53,608 nucleotides of DNA from Massilia horti (GTDB taxonomy: Bacteria; Pseudomonadota; Gammaproteobacteria; Burkholderiales; Burkholderiaceae_D), in assembly GCF_004614195.1 (NCBI RefSeq), contig NZ_SPUM01000087.1, positions 1 to 53,608 on the forward strand, written 5' to 3'. Positions 16,423 through 24,090 of this stretch are shown here, piece by piece. The position numbers and the translations under genes were made by a program. How positions within the stretch are numbered: the stretch's first letter is position 1; each line of letters opens with the position of its first letter. The notes below the pieces were generated by a model that worked only from the letters and a program-made list of their open reading frames with translations, was not told the origin of the DNA and made no database searches.

Positions 16423-17024
16423 GACGCCTCCGATACGCCGTGTGACTCGAGCCAATGGCGATAGATGCGCAGCGCCACATGCGCATCGTCAGCCGCGTAC
16501 AGGATCTGCTTTTCGGTCAGCTTTGGCAGCGACCAGTTGGTGGTGGTGATGCGTTTGGATTTTTGCAGGTGCCGGCCAAAAAAGCGCGCCACCGCGGCTT
16601 TCGCGCCCACGGTGTTGCGCTCGCCTCGGCGCAGCGCGCGCGACAGGTCAAGCACGTTTTGCGGTTCGATGCCGAGCTTGGCGCGAATCCGCTTGAGGTC
16701 GTCGGACAGCCCGAACCCGACCTTCAAGATCTGCTGCGATTCGAGCACGGTCCTGAGCACCTCCAGCCCGGGCACGGCCTGCCGCATGGCGCCGATCTGG
16801 AACAGGTAGGCCAGTTCGTCGGTCGCGAGCTGCACCAGGTGCGGCCCGGTCGACACCTCACCTTTGGCAAAGGTCGGCTTCGATTCGGTGTCGAAGCCCA
16901 GCACGTCGGCCGCGGAAAGGGCGGCCAGCGCGCTGGCCGCCTCGATTTCGGTGGTGACGATGCGTACGTCGGCCAGCAGGATGCCGTCGTAGGGCGGCAG
17001 CTCCGGTGCCGGCGCCGATGGCAT
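16419..17024 (-). CDS. DEDDy 3'-5' exonuclease (ribonuclease D-like)
   Basis: The 201-aa single-domain exonuclease has complete DEDDy residues: D45 and E47 (GFDTESKP), D108 (GFGLSDDLKRI), and Y176 with D180 (YAADDA). There is no HRDC domain, so it is shorter than RNase D (about 370 aa) and resembles the lone WRN/RNase D-type exonuclease domain. RNA 3'-end trimming is the likely job; a DNA substrate is also possible. It starts 5 bp after the proQ-like stop, indicating an RNA-metabolism operon. Its TAG stop is formed by the head of a repeat element. Confidence 0.9.
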   Translation of the reverse strand: MPSAPAPELPPYDGILLADVRIVTTEIEAASALAALSAADVLGFDTESKPTFAKGEVSTGPHLVQLATDELAYLFQIGAMRQAVPGLEVLRTVLESQQILKVGFGLSDDLKRIRAKLGIEPQNVLDLSRALRRGERNTVGAKAAVARFFGRHLQKSKRITTTNWSLPKLTEKQILYAADDAHVALRIYRHWLESHGVSEAS

Positions 17025-17029
17025 CGGGC

Positions 17030-17551
17030 TCAGTTGCGCGAGAACTTGGATGCCAGCTGCTGCAGCTTTTGCTGGCGCACGCGTGCGGCTTCCTCGGCGG
17101 CGGCGGCCTCGCGCTCGGCCTTCTTGCGTTCGGCTTCCTTCTTGAAACGCTGCTGCAGCATTTCCTTGGCGTGCTTGCGGTGGGTGTCGGTCACCTCGGC
17201 GCCGGGGTTGCCGTCCAGGTCGTAGCGCACGGTCGCTTTTTCCATCGCGCGCAGGTAGCGCAGCGAGCCGGTGTGGATGCCCAGGGCGGCGCGCATGGTC
17301 TTGCGGTCCAGGCCCGGCATGCGCGCGAGCAGTTGCTTGTCGATGCCGATCGCCAGCGGCAGGCAGTTGCCGAAGGCCGGATACTGTTGCTGCAATTGCT
17401 TGAGCAGCGCGCGTGCCGACAGCGGCTGGACGGTGCCCGCAGGCGCCGGCGTTTGCGCAGCGTTTGCGGCCTCGGCAGGGGCCTGGTCGGGATTGGCGAC
17501 GGGAATGTCGGCGGACTCAACGACAGAACTGGTGGTATTCATTGACTTCAT
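17030..17551 (-). CDS. ProQ/FinO-family RNA chaperone
   Basis: The 173-aa protein has a disordered Ala/Pro-rich N-terminus (1-42) and a FinO/ProQ domain at about 45-120 (ALLKQLQQQYPAF, CLPLAIGIDKQLL, TGSLRYLRAM). A highly charged helical tail at about 124-165 (KKEAERKKAEREAAAAEEAARVRQQK) follows. The family binds structured RNAs, especially terminator hairpins of sRNAs and mRNA 3' ends. It has a second in-frame ATG at codon 4. It is upstream of and nearly touching the exonuclease gene. Note the candidate structured ncRNA encoded divergently about 150 bp away. Confidence 0.92.
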   Translation of the reverse strand: MKSMNTTSSVVESADIPVANPDQAPAEAANAAQTPAPAGTVQPLSARALLKQLQQQYPAFGNCLPLAIGIDKQLLARMPGLDRKTMRAALGIHTGSLRYLRAMEKATVRYDLDGNPGAEVTDTHRKHAKEMLQQRFKKEAERKKAEREAAAAEEAARVRQQKLQQLASKFSRN

Positions 17552-17686
17552 AGTAAGAACAGGAACCCGAAGGATAGCATGGCGGCCCGCTCAACGTGTG
17601 CGTGTAAAGGCTTGACATGTTGTTTTGCCATGGTTGTGACCGAAACTCGCCAGCAGGCACGGCAGGCGCGGCGCCGAGAAATCGTG

Positions 17687-17692
17687 TATGAT
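17687..17692 (+). promoter_or_regulatory. Candidate -10 box for the ncRNA
   Basis: TATGAT lies 7 bp before the expected RNA start. The -35 position (17664..17669, aggcgc) does not fit sigma-70, so this is tentative. Confidence 0.3.
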
Positions 17693-17698
17693 CCGCCC

Positions 17699-17904
17699 CT
17701 TGCCTTGCGTACGGCTTGCGCCTGCGCAGATGGGCGGAAGGGTGGAAAGCCAGGAGATTACCCCTACTATGCGCGATGCTTATATCCAGTATTGGATATT
17801 TGAATTATCGCCAACACTTGCTTTGGGGTATTATCCGGCCTGTCTCCTCTATTCTTCCTTTGAAAAATAGATTCAAGCCCGTTTTCATCCGACGGGCTTT
17901 TTTT
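17699..17904 (+). ncRNA. Candidate structured non-coding RNA, about 200 nt, between proQ and rpoD
   Basis: No convincing reading frame is present. The region folds on paper into one long rod: GGAAG 17736-17740 with CTTCC 17854-17858; 17753-17764 with 17825-17836 (ending ACCCC/GGGGT); GCGAT 17773-17777 with ATCGC 17807-17811; and apical ATATCC/GGATAT at 17782-17799. It then reaches a strong terminator before rpoD. A rod with internal bubbles is reminiscent of 6S RNA, but I do not recognise its sequence. It contains AGCCAGGAGA, like a B12 box, but no other cobalamin riboswitch part. Ends are estimates. Confidence 0.45.
17875..17904 (+). terminator. Rho-independent terminator of the ncRNA
   Basis: GCCCGT (17877-17882) pairs with ACGGGC (17892-17897) and seven T follow. 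It is directional: only the plus strand has the T-tract. It lies 231 bp before rpoD with no gene in front. Confidence 0.8.
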
Positions 17905-18057
17905 CGTTCCGACATGCACACCGCGATTTCAATGCCAGACCGTCCCATTTCTGCCAGCCGCCTGCGCCTCGATGCGCGGCCGAGCCAGACCAGGAGCCCC
18001 GGCGCTTGATTTCCGGCCAGTCTGCCCCTAGCTAGGGCCACTTGTCATCCCCCAAAC

Positions 18058-18093
18058 CCACGGAGCCCGACTCGCCGGCTCAGGTGGATTTTT
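18058..18093 (+). promoter_or_regulatory. Terminator-like hairpin in the rpoD leader
   Basis: CCAC-G-GAGCC pairs with GGCTC-AG-GTGG, followed by five T. It sits 43 bp before the rpoD ATG and could attenuate transcription. A small GCCC..GGGC palindrome precedes it at 18024-18038. Confidence 0.3.
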
Positions 18094-18135
18094 GACTTCG
18101 CAGGCGCGCAACTCGCCTCGATTGGAGAGTTATTT

Positions 18136-20781
18136 ATGAAAAACACCGCCAAGACATTGACACTGACAGCGAAGAAGGCGCCGGCAAAAAGCGCCGCCGC
18201 GCTGACGGTGCCGAAAACTGCGACCGCCTACTATCTCGAGACGGAAGCTGCGGCAAAGGTGACGGTGGTCAAGAGGGGTTCGCGCCTGGCGGCCTTGAAG
18301 GCGCAGGCGGAACAGCAGTCCGAACCGGCTGGGCAGGCGACGGTGGAAACGGCCGCCGAACCGGCAGCGCCGGTACAGCAGGCCGCGCCGGGTGAGGCTC
18401 ATACCGAGGCCCAGGCGCCCCAGGCTGAGTCGCCGGCGGAGGAAATTGTAGCTGCAAACCCGACAAGCGTGGCGCCCGCTCCGGTAATCGTGCGCAAGCG
18501 TGTGTCGAAACTGGCGGCGTTGAAAGCAGAGCAAGAGCAGCAGGCGCCGGCGGCGCCGGAACCGGTCGCACAGGCAGAAGCGGCAGCGCCGGTCGCGCGC
18601 GTGGTGCGCACCCGCACCGCGGCGCGCCGCATCGAGCCGCAAGTGCCTGTCGCGGCGACCGCGGCCGGCGCCGTCAGCAAGACCACCGATGCCGCCGTGC
18701 TCGCTTCGATCGATACCTCGGGCTACCAGCTGCCGGGCGTGAAAGTGCCGGGCCGCCGCGGCCGCAAGCCGAGCGAGTTCGTGCCCGAGAATGATGAGAT
18801 CGCGGCGCTGAACGCGGTCGAGCGCGCCGAACTGAAGGCGGTGTCGAAGGCGCGCGAGCGCAAGGCCAAGGGCCTGCCGGGCGTGCTGGGCAGCGAGACC
18901 GGCTTTTCGGAAGCGGAGCTGGAAAAGCGCCGCCAGCAGCTCAAGAGCCTGATCAACATGGGCAAGGAGCGCGGCTACCTGACCCATGCCGAGATCAATG
19001 ACCACCTGCCGGAAAACATCATCGATCCGGAAGCGATCGAGGGCATCATCCAGACCTTCAACGACATGGGCATCGCGGTCTACGAGCGCGCCCCGGCCGA
19101 GGAAATGATGCTGCTGTCGGACAACGTGGTCACGGCGACCAGCGAGGACGAGGTCGAGGCCGCCGCCGCAACCGCGCTCTCGACCGTCGATTCCGACTTC
19201 GGCCGCACCACCGACCCGGTGCGTATGTACATGCGCGAGATGGGCGCGGTATCGCTGCTCACCCGCGAAGGCGAGATCGAGATTGCCAAGCGCATCGAGG
19301 AAGGCCTGAAAGACATGGTGCAGGCGATCTCGGCCTGCCCGACCACGATCTCCGAGATTATCGCGCTGTCGCACAAGATCGCGAACGACGAGATGAAGAT
19401 CGACGACGTGGTGGACGGCCTGATCGATCCGGACGAAGCTTCGGCGGCGCCGGCCAGCCCGGCAGCGGCGGCTGACGAGGACGAGATTGATGACATCGAG
19501 GACGTCGAGGAAGGGGAAGAAGGCGACGCCGGCGGCGGCGCGGCCGGCTACTCGGCCGAGCAGCTGGCGCAGCTCAAGAAAGGTTCGCTCGACAAGTTCG
19601 GCGTGATCGAAAAGCAGTTCGACCTGATGGGCCACGCGTTCAAGACCGACGGCTACGGTTCGCCGGCCTACGAGAAGGCGCAGGAAATCATCTCGAACGA
19701 ACTGCTGGGCATCCGCTTCACCGCCAAGGTGGTCGAGAAGCTGTGCGACACGCTGCGCGGCCAGATGGACGAAGTGCGCTCGATCGAGCGCGCGGTGCTG
19801 GACATCTGCGTGAACCGCTGCGGCATGCCGCGCGCGCACTTCATCAAGGTCTTCCCTGGCAACGAGACCGACCTGGAATGGGGCGACCGCGAAGTGGACT
19901 GCGCGTATCCGTACAGCGCAGTGCTGAGCCGTAACCTGCCGGCGATCAAGGAGCTGCAGCAGCGCATGATCGACCTGCAGGCACGCGTGGCGCTGCCGCT
20001 GGCCGACCTGCGCAAGATCAACCGCCAGATGTCGGCCGGCGAAAAGCGCGCCCGCCACGCCAAGCGCGAAATGACGGTGGCCAACCTGCGCCTGGTGATC
20101 TCGATCGCGAAGAAGTACATCAACCGCGGCCTGCAGTTCCTCGACCTGATCCAGGAGGGCAACATCGGCCTGCTGAAGGCGGTGGACAAGTTCGAATACC
20201 GTCGCGGCTACAAGTTCTCGACCTATGCAACGTGGTGGATCCGCCAGGCGATCACGCGCTCGATCGCGGACATGGCGCGCACTATCCGCGTGCCGGTGCA
20301 CATGATCGAGACGATCAACAAGATGAACCGCATCTCGCGCCAGATCATGCAGGAAACCGGCAGCGAGCCGGACATGGCGACGCTGGCAGCGAAGATGGAC
20401 ATGCCGGAATCGAAGGTGCGCGAGATCATGAAGATCGCGAAAGAGCCGATCTCGATGGAAACGCCGATGGGCGAGGACGGCGATTCGCAGCTGGGCGACT
20501 TCATCGAGGACAACACGACGCTGGCGCCGCTGGATGCCGCGCTGCACGCGTCGATGCGCAACGTGATCAAGGAAGTGCTGGACTCGCTGACCCCGCGCGA
20601 AGCGAAGGTGTTGCGCATGCGTTACGGCGTCGAGATGTCGAACGACCACACGCTGGAAGAAGTGGGCAAGCAGTTCGACGTGACGCGCGAGCGCATCCGC
20701 CAGATCGAAGCCAAGGCCATGAGCAAACTGCGCCAGCCTTCGCGTTCGGACAAGCTCAAGACCTTCCTGCAGAACCAGTAA
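18136..20781 (+). CDS. rpoD: Primary sigma factor RpoD (sigma-70) with extended N-terminus
   Basis: The 881-aa protein directs RNA polymerase to housekeeping promoters. Region 1.1 is at about 262-335 and region 1.2 at 355-395, followed by the acidic non-conserved insert ([17 protein letters not shown] near 450). Region 2 is at about 640-720 ([31 protein letters not shown]), then region 3, and region 4 at about 815-875 with the TRERIRQIE helix-turn-helix. Residues 1-260 are an Ala/Pro/Lys-rich tail with two copies of a basic LAALKA motif (about 46-60 and 120-136), longer than the ~613 aa E. coli protein needs. GGAGAG precedes ATG 18136. It is not next to rpsU or dnaG. Confidence 0.96.
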   Translation: MKNTAKTLTLTAKKAPAKSAAALTVPKTATAYYLETEAAAKVTVVKRGSRLAALKAQAEQQSEPAGQATVETAAEPAAPVQQAAPGEAHTEAQAPQAESPAEEIVAANPTSVAPAPVIVRKRVSKLAALKAEQEQQAPAAPEPVAQAEAAAPVARVVRTRTAARRIEPQVPVAATAAGAVSKTTDAAVLASIDTSGYQLPGVKVPGRRGRKPSEFVPENDEIAALNAVERAELKAVSKARERKAKGLPGVLGSETGFSEAELEKRRQQLKSLINMGKERGYLTHAEINDHLPENIIDPEAIEGIIQTFNDMGIAVYERAPAEEMMLLSDNVVTATSEDEVEAAAATALSTVDSDFGRTTDPVRMYMREMGAVSLLTREGEIEIAKRIEEGLKDMVQAISACPTTISEIIALSHKIANDEMKIDDVVDGLIDPDEASAAPASPAAAADEDEIDDIEDVEEGEEGDAGGGAAGYSAEQLAQLKKGSLDKFGVIEKQFDLMGHAFKTDGYGSPAYEKAQEIISNELLGIRFTAKVVEKLCDTLRGQMDEVRSIERAVLDICVNRCGMPRAHFIKVFPGNETDLEWGDREVDCAYPYSAVLSRNLPAIKELQQRMIDLQARVALPLADLRKINRQMSAGEKRARHAKREMTVANLRLVISIAKKYINRGLQFLDLIQEGNIGLLKAVDKFEYRRGYKFSTYATWWIRQAITRSIADMARTIRVPVHMIETINKMNRISRQIMQETGSEPDMATLAAKMDMPESKVREIMKIAKEPISMETPMGEDGDSQLGDFIEDNTTLAPLDAALHASMRNVIKEVLDSLTPREAKVLRMRYGVEMSNDHTLEEVGKQFDVTRERIRQIEAKAMSKLRQPSRSDKLKTFLQNQ

Positions 20782-20797
20782 GGCGCGCGACCCCGAC

Positions 20798-20839
20798 AAA
20801 AAAACTCCCCGGACCGGAAACGGCCGGGGAGTTTTTTTT
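20798..20839 (+). terminator. rpoD terminator
   Basis: CTCCCCGG (20805-20812) pairs with CCGGGGAG (20824-20831), flanked by an A-tract and eight T. It starts 16 bp after the rpoD stop and could work in both directions. Confidence 0.92.
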
Positions 20840-20840
20840 A

Positions 20841-21009
20841 GGCTATGTCACCGGTAAGTATGGGCTCACGCGCGCCGTAGGGTGCGCACCTGTGCGCACG
20901 CGGTACGTGTGTGTACCGGAGCCAACGGCGTGCAACTGTACCGCGTGCGCACTGGTGCGCACCCTACGCCTTAGCTAAGCACGGTTCCACACTTAATGGG
21001 GACATAGCT
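20841..21009. repeat. Outer inverted repeat enclosing a GTAG element
   Basis: The 23-bp segments 20841..20863 and 20987..21009 (GCTATGTCACC versus GGGGACATAGC) are inverted copies with 18 of 23 matches. They enclose the GTAG element 20877..20967, giving a nested palindromic island directly behind the rpoD terminator. Confidence 0.6.
20877..20967. repeat. GTAG-headed inverted-repeat (BIME-like) element
   Basis: Two inverted units with heads outward (GTAGGGTGCGCAC at the left edge, its complement at the right) surround a centre with GGAGCCAACGGC, the inverse of the centre in the 16331 copy. Confidence 0.88.
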
Positions 21010-21034
21010 TTTTTTATGCGCTGTCACCGTTCTT

Positions 21035-21069
21035 CGTCGTTCCCGCCTGCGCGGGAACGACGGTTTTTT
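21035..21069 (+). repeat. Short palindromic intergenic repeat with T-tract
   Basis: CGTCGTTCCCGC and GCGGGAACGACG form a 12-bp perfect stem around four bases, followed by six T. The TTCCCGC...GCGGGAA type is a widespread proteobacterial intergenic repeat; it may also act as a terminator. From 20840 to 21302 there is otherwise no gene. Confidence 0.6.
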
Positions 21070-21159
21070 CGCGCATCGCCTGTGCCGGCGAGGCGTTTGC
21101 ATGATGTCATGCCGGCCGGACTTGGTGCGCGCACGCTTGGACGGGTCATGTTCTCCATC

Positions 21160-21188
21160 TTGGCTTGATCGTTCTAGAATGCTGTAAA
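21160..21188 (+). promoter_or_regulatory. Candidate sigma-70 promoter of the dxs-hopanoid operon
   Basis: TTGGCT (21160-21165), 17 bp, then TGTAAA (21183-21188). Transcription would start near 21195, leaving a leader of about 108 nt before dxs. Confidence 0.35.
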
Positions 21189-21302
21189 TTGAGGCAGTCA
21201 GCCATCCGTTGCGAATCAAGGTGCCTGCAAATAAGGCCCGGATACAACAGTCGCTGGCGCTGATGCGCACTCGCGGACGAATCCGCGCGGAGGTGGGCGC
21301 AC

Positions 21303-23171
21303 ATGACACTACTACAGGCAATCAATGATCCGGCCGAACTTCGCCGGCTCAAGCCGGAGCAGTTGAATTTGCTGGCAGAGGAGTTGCGCCAGTTCCTGCT
21401 CGAGTCGGTCTCGCGCAGTGGCGGGCACTTGTCGTCGAACCTGGGCACGGTGGAACTGACGATCGCGCTGCATTACGTGTTCGATACGCCGCGCGACCGG
21501 CTGGTCTGGGATGTGGGACACCAGACCTACGGCCACAAGGTGCTGACCGGGCGGCGCGAGCGCATGCACACGCTGCGCCAGTGGCAGGGCATCTCGGGCT
21601 TTCCGCGACGCTCGGAAAGCCCGTACGACACGTTCGGCACGGCGCACTCGTCGACCTCGATTTCGGCGGCGCTGGGCATGGCCCGGGCGGCCAGGCTCAA
21701 GGGCGAAAACTGGCGCACGATCGCGGTGATCGGCGACGGCGCGATGAGCGCCGGCATGGCGTTCGAAGCGTTGAACAATGCGGGAGTGCAGCAGGACGTC
21801 AACCTGCTGGTGATCCTGAACGACAACGACATGTCGATCTCGCCGCCGGTCGGCGCGCTCAACCGCTACCTGGCGCGCTTGATGTCCGGGCGCTTTTATG
21901 CCGCCGCCAAGGACGTCGGCAATTCGATGCTGCCCGGCCCTGTGCGCGCGCTGGCGCGGCGCCTGACCGAGCACGCCAAGGGCTTCGTGGTGCCGCCGGC
22001 GACCATGTTCGAGGAGTTTGGATTTAACTACGTCGGCCCGATCGACGGCCACGATCTCGACTCGCTGATCCCGACGCTGGAGAACCTGCGCGAGCTCAAG
22101 GGCCCGCAGTTCCTGCATGTGGTGACCAGGAAGGGCCAGGGCTACAAGCTGGCCGAGGCCGATCCCATCCTGTACCACGGCACCGGCAAGTTCGATCCGG
22201 CCGAAGGCATCCTGCCGGCCGTGGCCAAGACCACTTACACCGAGGTATTCGGCAACTGGCTGTGCGACATGGCGGCGATCGACGAGCGCCTGGTCGGTAT
22301 TACGCCAGCGATGCGCGAAGGCTCGGGCCTGGTGCGCTTCGAGCAGATGTTCCCGGAGCGCTATTTCGACGTCGGCATCGCCGAGCAGCATGCGGTGACC
22401 TTCGGGGCCGGGCTCGCCACCGAGGGGATGAAGCCGGTGGTGGCGATCTATTCCACCTTTTTGCAGCGCGCCTACGACCAGTTGATCCACGACGTGGCGC
22501 TGCAGAACCTGGACGTGACGTTTGCGCTCGACCGTGCCGGGCTGGTGGGCGCGGATGGCGCGACCCACGCGGGCAATTACGACATCGCGTTCGTGCGCTG
22601 CATTCCGAACATGGTGCTGATGGCGGCCTCGGACGAAAACGAATGCCGCCGCATGCTCACCACCGCCTACCGCTATCCGGGGCCGGCGGCGGTGCGCTAT
22701 CCGCGTGGCGCGGGTCCCGGCGTGGCGATCGAGCCGGCCCTTTCCACGGTTCCGTTCGGCAAGGGCGAGATCAGGCGCCAGGGCAAGGGTCTGGCGATCC
22801 TGGCGTTCGGCCCGATGGTTGCGCCCAGCGTGGCGGCGGGGGCCGAACTGGGGGCGACCGTGGCGAACATGCGCTTTATCAAGCCGCTCGACGTCGAGCT
22901 GGTGACGCAGCTCGCACGCGAGCACGACCAGCTGGTTACAGTGGAAGAGGGCAGCGTGATGGGCGGTGCCGGGGCGGCCGTGGCCGAAGCGCTGGCCGCG
23001 GCCGGGATCGTCAAGCCGCTGCTGATGCTCGGCCTGCCCGACGTGTTCATCCAGCATGGCGACCCGGCCCTGCTGCTGTCTTCCGTGGGCCTGGACGCCA
23101 AGGGCATTGCGGCCTCGATCCGCCGCTGCTTCGGCGCCGCCGAGCCGCGCCTGGTCGTCAACAACAGCTAG
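21303..23171 (+). CDS. dxs: 1-deoxy-D-xylulose-5-phosphate synthase
   Basis: The 622-aa protein condenses pyruvate and glyceraldehyde 3-phosphate to DXP, the first and flux-controlling step of the MEP isoprenoid pathway, and needs thiamine diphosphate and Mg2+. The ThDP motif is intact: GDGAMSAG at 144-151 through NDN at 173-175. H42 and H115 (TAHSSTS) and the transketolase-like [12 protein letters not shown] block with the glutamate that activates ThDP are also present. Full family length. GGAGGTGGG precedes ATG 21303. It heads a hopanoid operon, so it presumably feeds isoprenoid flux into squalene, though it may also be the cell's only Dxs. Confidence 0.97.
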   Translation: MTLLQAINDPAELRRLKPEQLNLLAEELRQFLLESVSRSGGHLSSNLGTVELTIALHYVFDTPRDRLVWDVGHQTYGHKVLTGRRERMHTLRQWQGISGFPRRSESPYDTFGTAHSSTSISAALGMARAARLKGENWRTIAVIGDGAMSAGMAFEALNNAGVQQDVNLLVILNDNDMSISPPVGALNRYLARLMSGRFYAAAKDVGNSMLPGPVRALARRLTEHAKGFVVPPATMFEEFGFNYVGPIDGHDLDSLIPTLENLRELKGPQFLHVVTRKGQGYKLAEADPILYHGTGKFDPAEGILPAVAKTTYTEVFGNWLCDMAAIDERLVGITPAMREGSGLVRFEQMFPERYFDVGIAEQHAVTFGAGLATEGMKPVVAIYSTFLQRAYDQLIHDVALQNLDVTFALDRAGLVGADGATHAGNYDIAFVRCIPNMVLMAASDENECRRMLTTAYRYPGPAAVRYPRGAGPGVAIEPALSTVPFGKGEIRRQGKGLAILAFGPMVAPSVAAGAELGATVANMRFIKPLDVELVTQLAREHDQLVTVEEGSVMGGAGAAVAEALAAAGIVKPLLMLGLPDVFIQHGDPALLLSSVGLDAKGIAASIRRCFGAAEPRLVVNNS

Positions 23172-23208
23172 ATTGAAACCGCTCACCACAAACAGCAAGG
23201 TGGTTGCG

Positions 23209-24060
23209 ATGTGTTCCGACACCCTTATCTCGCCTGACACCGTTCCCGCTGCCGCGCATCCGGCGTCCCGCAGCTCGTTCTACGTGGCGATGCGCGTGCT
23301 GCCCGCGGCGCAGCGCGCGGCGATGTTCGGCATTTACGCGTTTTGCCGCGCAGTCGACGACATCGCCGACAGCGACGCGCCAGCGCGCGAACGGCGCGCC
23401 GGCCTCGAAAGGTGGCGGCGCGCCGTCGACGCCTGCTACGACGGGCAAGACCTGGCCAGGCTCCCGGACCTGCGGCGGCATATCGAGGCGTTTGGCCTGG
23501 CGCGCGCCGACTTCCATTCGGTCATCGACGGCATGATGATGGACGCGGGAACCAGCGCCCTGTGCGCGCCGGATGCCGCCACCCTCGACCTGTATTGCGA
23601 CCGGGTGGCAAGCAGCGTGGGGCGGCTGTCGGTGCGCGTGTTCGGCATGGAGCGCGACGATGGCCTCGCGCTTGCGCATCACCTGGGCCGCGCGCTGCAG
23701 CTGACGAACATCCTGCGCGACATCGATGACGATGCGGAGAATGGCCGCATGTACCTGCCGCGCGAGGCGTTGCAGGATGCCGGAGTTGAACTTGGCAGTA
23801 CTGCTTCAATCGCGGCCCATCCAGCATTGCCGCGCGCCTGTGACGGCGTCGCTGCGCAAGCGCACGCGCATTTTGACCAGGCCGAGGCCATCGCCCGCCG
23901 CAGCCGGGCGCGGGCGGTGCGCGCGCCGCGCATCATGAGTGCGGCGTACCAGGCGCTGCTCGCGCGGCTGGCAGCACGCGGCTGGAATTATCCGCGCCAG
24001 CCGGTAACGGTACCCACGCTGCAGCGTGCCGCAATCCTGCTGCGCCACGCCTTCCTCTGA
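23209..24060 (+). CDS. hpnD: Presqualene diphosphate synthase HpnD
   Basis: The 284-aa trans-isoprenyl diphosphate synthase (squalene/phytoene synthase family) joins two farnesyl diphosphates into presqualene diphosphate. Both Mg2+-binding aspartate motifs are present: DDIAD at 50-54 and DIDDD at 171-175 (NILRDIDDDAENGRMYLP). The N-terminal SSFYVAMRVLP...YAFCRAVDDIAD block is HpnD-like rather than HpnC-like. ATG 23209 follows AAGGTGG; the frame extends 51 codons into dxs but that start is rejected. Gaps are 37 bp to dxs and 30 bp to shc. HpnC and HpnE, which finish squalene, are not in the window. Confidence 0.9.
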   Translation: MCSDTLISPDTVPAAAHPASRSSFYVAMRVLPAAQRAAMFGIYAFCRAVDDIADSDAPARERRAGLERWRRAVDACYDGQDLARLPDLRRHIEAFGLARADFHSVIDGMMMDAGTSALCAPDAATLDLYCDRVASSVGRLSVRVFGMERDDGLALAHHLGRALQLTNILRDIDDDAENGRMYLPREALQDAGVELGSTASIAAHPALPRACDGVAAQAHAHFDQAEAIARRSRARAVRAPRIMSAAYQALLARLAARGWNYPRQPVTVPTLQRAAILLRHAFL

Positions 24061-24090
24061 CTAGCCGGCGCCTGCCGCGCCTGAACGATC

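Noticed and set aside
17640..17770. Cobalamin riboswitch suggested by AGCCAGGAGA
   Set aside because: Only the B12-box-like string matches. The upstream core elements are absent and no cobalamin gene follows the terminator.
17716..18009. 97-codon open frame over the candidate ncRNA
   Set aside because: It runs through the strong terminator, has no ribosome site and no recognisable features.
18130..20799. Long open frame (889 codons) antisense to rpoD, and similar long antisense frames over dxs, the RND pump and others
   Set aside because: GC-rich genes with G/C at third positions leave the opposite strand open. The translations are His/Arg/Gln/Asp-rich low-complexity with no recognisable domain.
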